7,497 nucleotides of DNA, taken from the NCBI GenBank assembly GCA_017998495.1, contig JAGOCY010000056.1, forward strand, positions 1 through 7,497. Reading direction: 5' to 3'. The notes beneath the pieces were generated by a model that saw only the letters and a list, made by a program, of their open reading frames with translations, made no database searches and was not told the origin of the DNA. Position 1 is the stretch's first letter; each line of letters opens with the position of its first letter. Source of the DNA: Corallincola sp. Its GTDB lineage: Bacteria > Pseudomonadota > Gammaproteobacteria > Enterobacterales > Neiellaceae. Position numbers and translations under genes: made by a program. Of the stretch, positions 7,027 through 7,497 are shown in pieces.

Positions 7027-7044
7027 GCCATTAGCGCTAATGGC
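7027..7044. promoter_or_regulatory. Perfect 18-bp palindrome, candidate operator
   Basis: GCCATTAGCGCTAATGGC reads identically on both strands, with no spacer and no mismatch. It lies 66 bp upstream of the lipoprotein start and 174 bp upstream of the secreted-protein start. Length and symmetry suit a dimeric helix-turn-helix repressor; the GCGC centre would be compatible with LacI-type operators (inference). It overlaps the weak -35 proposed for the lipoprotein gene, which would fit repression. No T-run flanks it and it has no loop, so it is a poor terminator. Confidence 0.5.
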
Positions 7045-7117
7045 CCTATGTCCCGAATTTTTACGACTTTTATGGCAGTGGCCCAACCACCCTTGGCAAC
7101 CATCTGAACAACCAGCA

Positions 7118-7139
7118 AATAGCGATCAGGATCACATTA
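7118..7139. promoter_or_regulatory. CRP-like binding site upstream of the secreted-protein gene
   Basis: The right half-site TCACA (7132-7136) is perfect and the left half AGCGA (7121-7125) matches TGTGA at 3 of 5. Over the 22-bp Escherichia coli CRP consensus I count 16 matches, including flanking A/T bases. Its centre is about 90 bp before the ATG at 7219. No well-placed promoter hexamers are obvious, so the transcription start cannot be fixed. Confidence 0.35.
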
Positions 7140-7205
7140 TGCAGGCCGTTCAATGCTGGCCGAGCCGTTGTTGACCACGCAAGGTTTTCAGATGCATCGA
7201 ACAGC

Positions 7206-7211
7206 AAGGAG
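7206..7211 (+). promoter_or_regulatory. Strong Shine-Dalgarno fixing the start at 7219
   Basis: AAGGAG lies 7 nt before the ATG at 7219 and establishes that the truncated reading frame at the right end is a real gene start. Confidence 0.85.
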
Positions 7212-7218
7212 AATCCAT

Positions 7219-7497
7219 ATGAAAGGCCTCAAAGCCATCCTTCTGACCCTCATCGCCAGCTTGGCATTCACTGCCAATGCCGGTCTTTTATCCGTCTCAG
7301 GCGGAAGCAACTACCTGATTCCAATCAACAATGATCTGTTCTACGACGGCGTCACTAGCTACAACGTCGGTGGCAACCTGTACCTCGACGCTACGGCAGA
7401 TCTGAGCTTTACCTACCTCGGCCACGAAGCAGGCTATTCCAACGACTTCAACGCCTACAGCAACACTCTCAACAACAAGAGTAATGCTATCGGTGAC
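7219..7497 (+). CDS. Secreted protein, N-terminal part only (runs off the window)
   Basis: 93 codons are present with no stop, so the gene continues beyond the right edge. The start has a strong AAGGAG 7 nt upstream. The signal peptide MKGLKAILLTLIASLAFTANA ends in A-N-A and is predicted to be cleaved after A21. The mature part is rich in Asn, Tyr, Ser and Gly, has no Cys so far, and reads as beta-rich (YNVGGNLYLDATADLSFTYLG, then HEAGYSNDFNAYSN). The segment FTYLGHEAGYSNDF resembles, from memory, the start of some exosortase-sorted (PEP-CTERM-type) extracellular proteins. The C-terminal sorting signal that would prove this is outside the window. A secreted matrix or surface protein is a cautious reading. 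The divergent lipoprotein gene and the CRP-like site upstream are its visible context. Confidence 0.8.
   Translation, partial: MKGLKAILLTLIASLAFTANAGLLSVSGGSNYLIPINNDLFYDGVTSYNVGGNLYLDATADLSFTYLGHEAGYSNDFNAYSNTLNNKSNAIGD

Larger units (their letters stand above)
6961..7218. other. Divergent intergenic regulatory region (258 bp)
   Basis: This region separates the minus-strand lipoprotein from the plus-strand secreted protein and must hold promoters for both. It contains a perfect 18-bp palindrome (7027-7044), an A/T-rich stretch around 7055-7077 and a CRP-like site (7118-7139). On the minus strand, TAAAGT (7011-7016) could be a weak -10 with TTAGCG (7035-7040) as a weak -35, 18 bp apart; that -35 would lie inside the palindrome. 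On the plus strand, TTGACC (7171-7176) resembles a -35 but no good -10 follows. No open frame with a believable start and RBS lies here. Confidence 0.6.

Noticed and set aside
6961..7086. Extension of the lipoprotein to an ATG at 7086
   Set aside because: It would put 42 polar residues before the lipoprotein signal peptide and run through the palindrome; the GTG at 6960 fits better.

Overview
The window reads as chromosomal DNA of a fairly GC-rich gammaproteobacterium. The glycogen debranching enzyme, the cytochrome c', the NYSSWSLR-type glutathione transferase and a DUF2982-like membrane protein form a set typical of that class. Something near the Aeromonadales or Alteromonadales is my guess, by inference only. 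I see no rRNA, tRNA, CRISPR array, insertion sequence, phage gene or attachment site.

Layout. Plus strand, 44-5521: a membrane-anchored SGNH/GDSL hydrolase carrying TPR repeats; a 100-residue protein I do not recognise; then a compact three-gene cluster of glgX, a two-helix membrane protein (probably DUF2982) and a cytochrome c'. In that cluster the gaps are 4 nt and then a 4-nt ATGA overlap. A strong hairpin at 5525-5561 closes the cluster and separates it from a minus-strand pair transcribed toward it: a GST-family protein (5569-6231) and, upstream of it, a predicted outer-membrane lipoprotein (6343-6960). A divergent intergenic region of 258 bp (6961-7218) follows. It holds a perfect 18-bp palindrome and a CRP-like site. 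It leads into a secreted protein gene that starts at 7219 and runs off the right end of the window.

How the genes may work together. GlgX removes the short side chains left after phosphorolysis of glycogen. The other glycogen genes (glgB, glgC, glgA, glgP) are not in the window, so this is a stand-alone glgX locus. Its co-packaging with a membrane protein and a periplasmic NO/CO-binding cytochrome c' has no obvious metabolic logic, and may reflect shared transcription rather than a shared pathway.

Most of the window is ordinary chromosomal housekeeping or accessory content. I do not see a clear new multi-gene system. The least explained parts are the divergent region 6961-7218 with its palindrome, the truncated secreted protein after it, the lipoprotein on the other side, and the small Trp/Arg-rich protein at 1918-2220.
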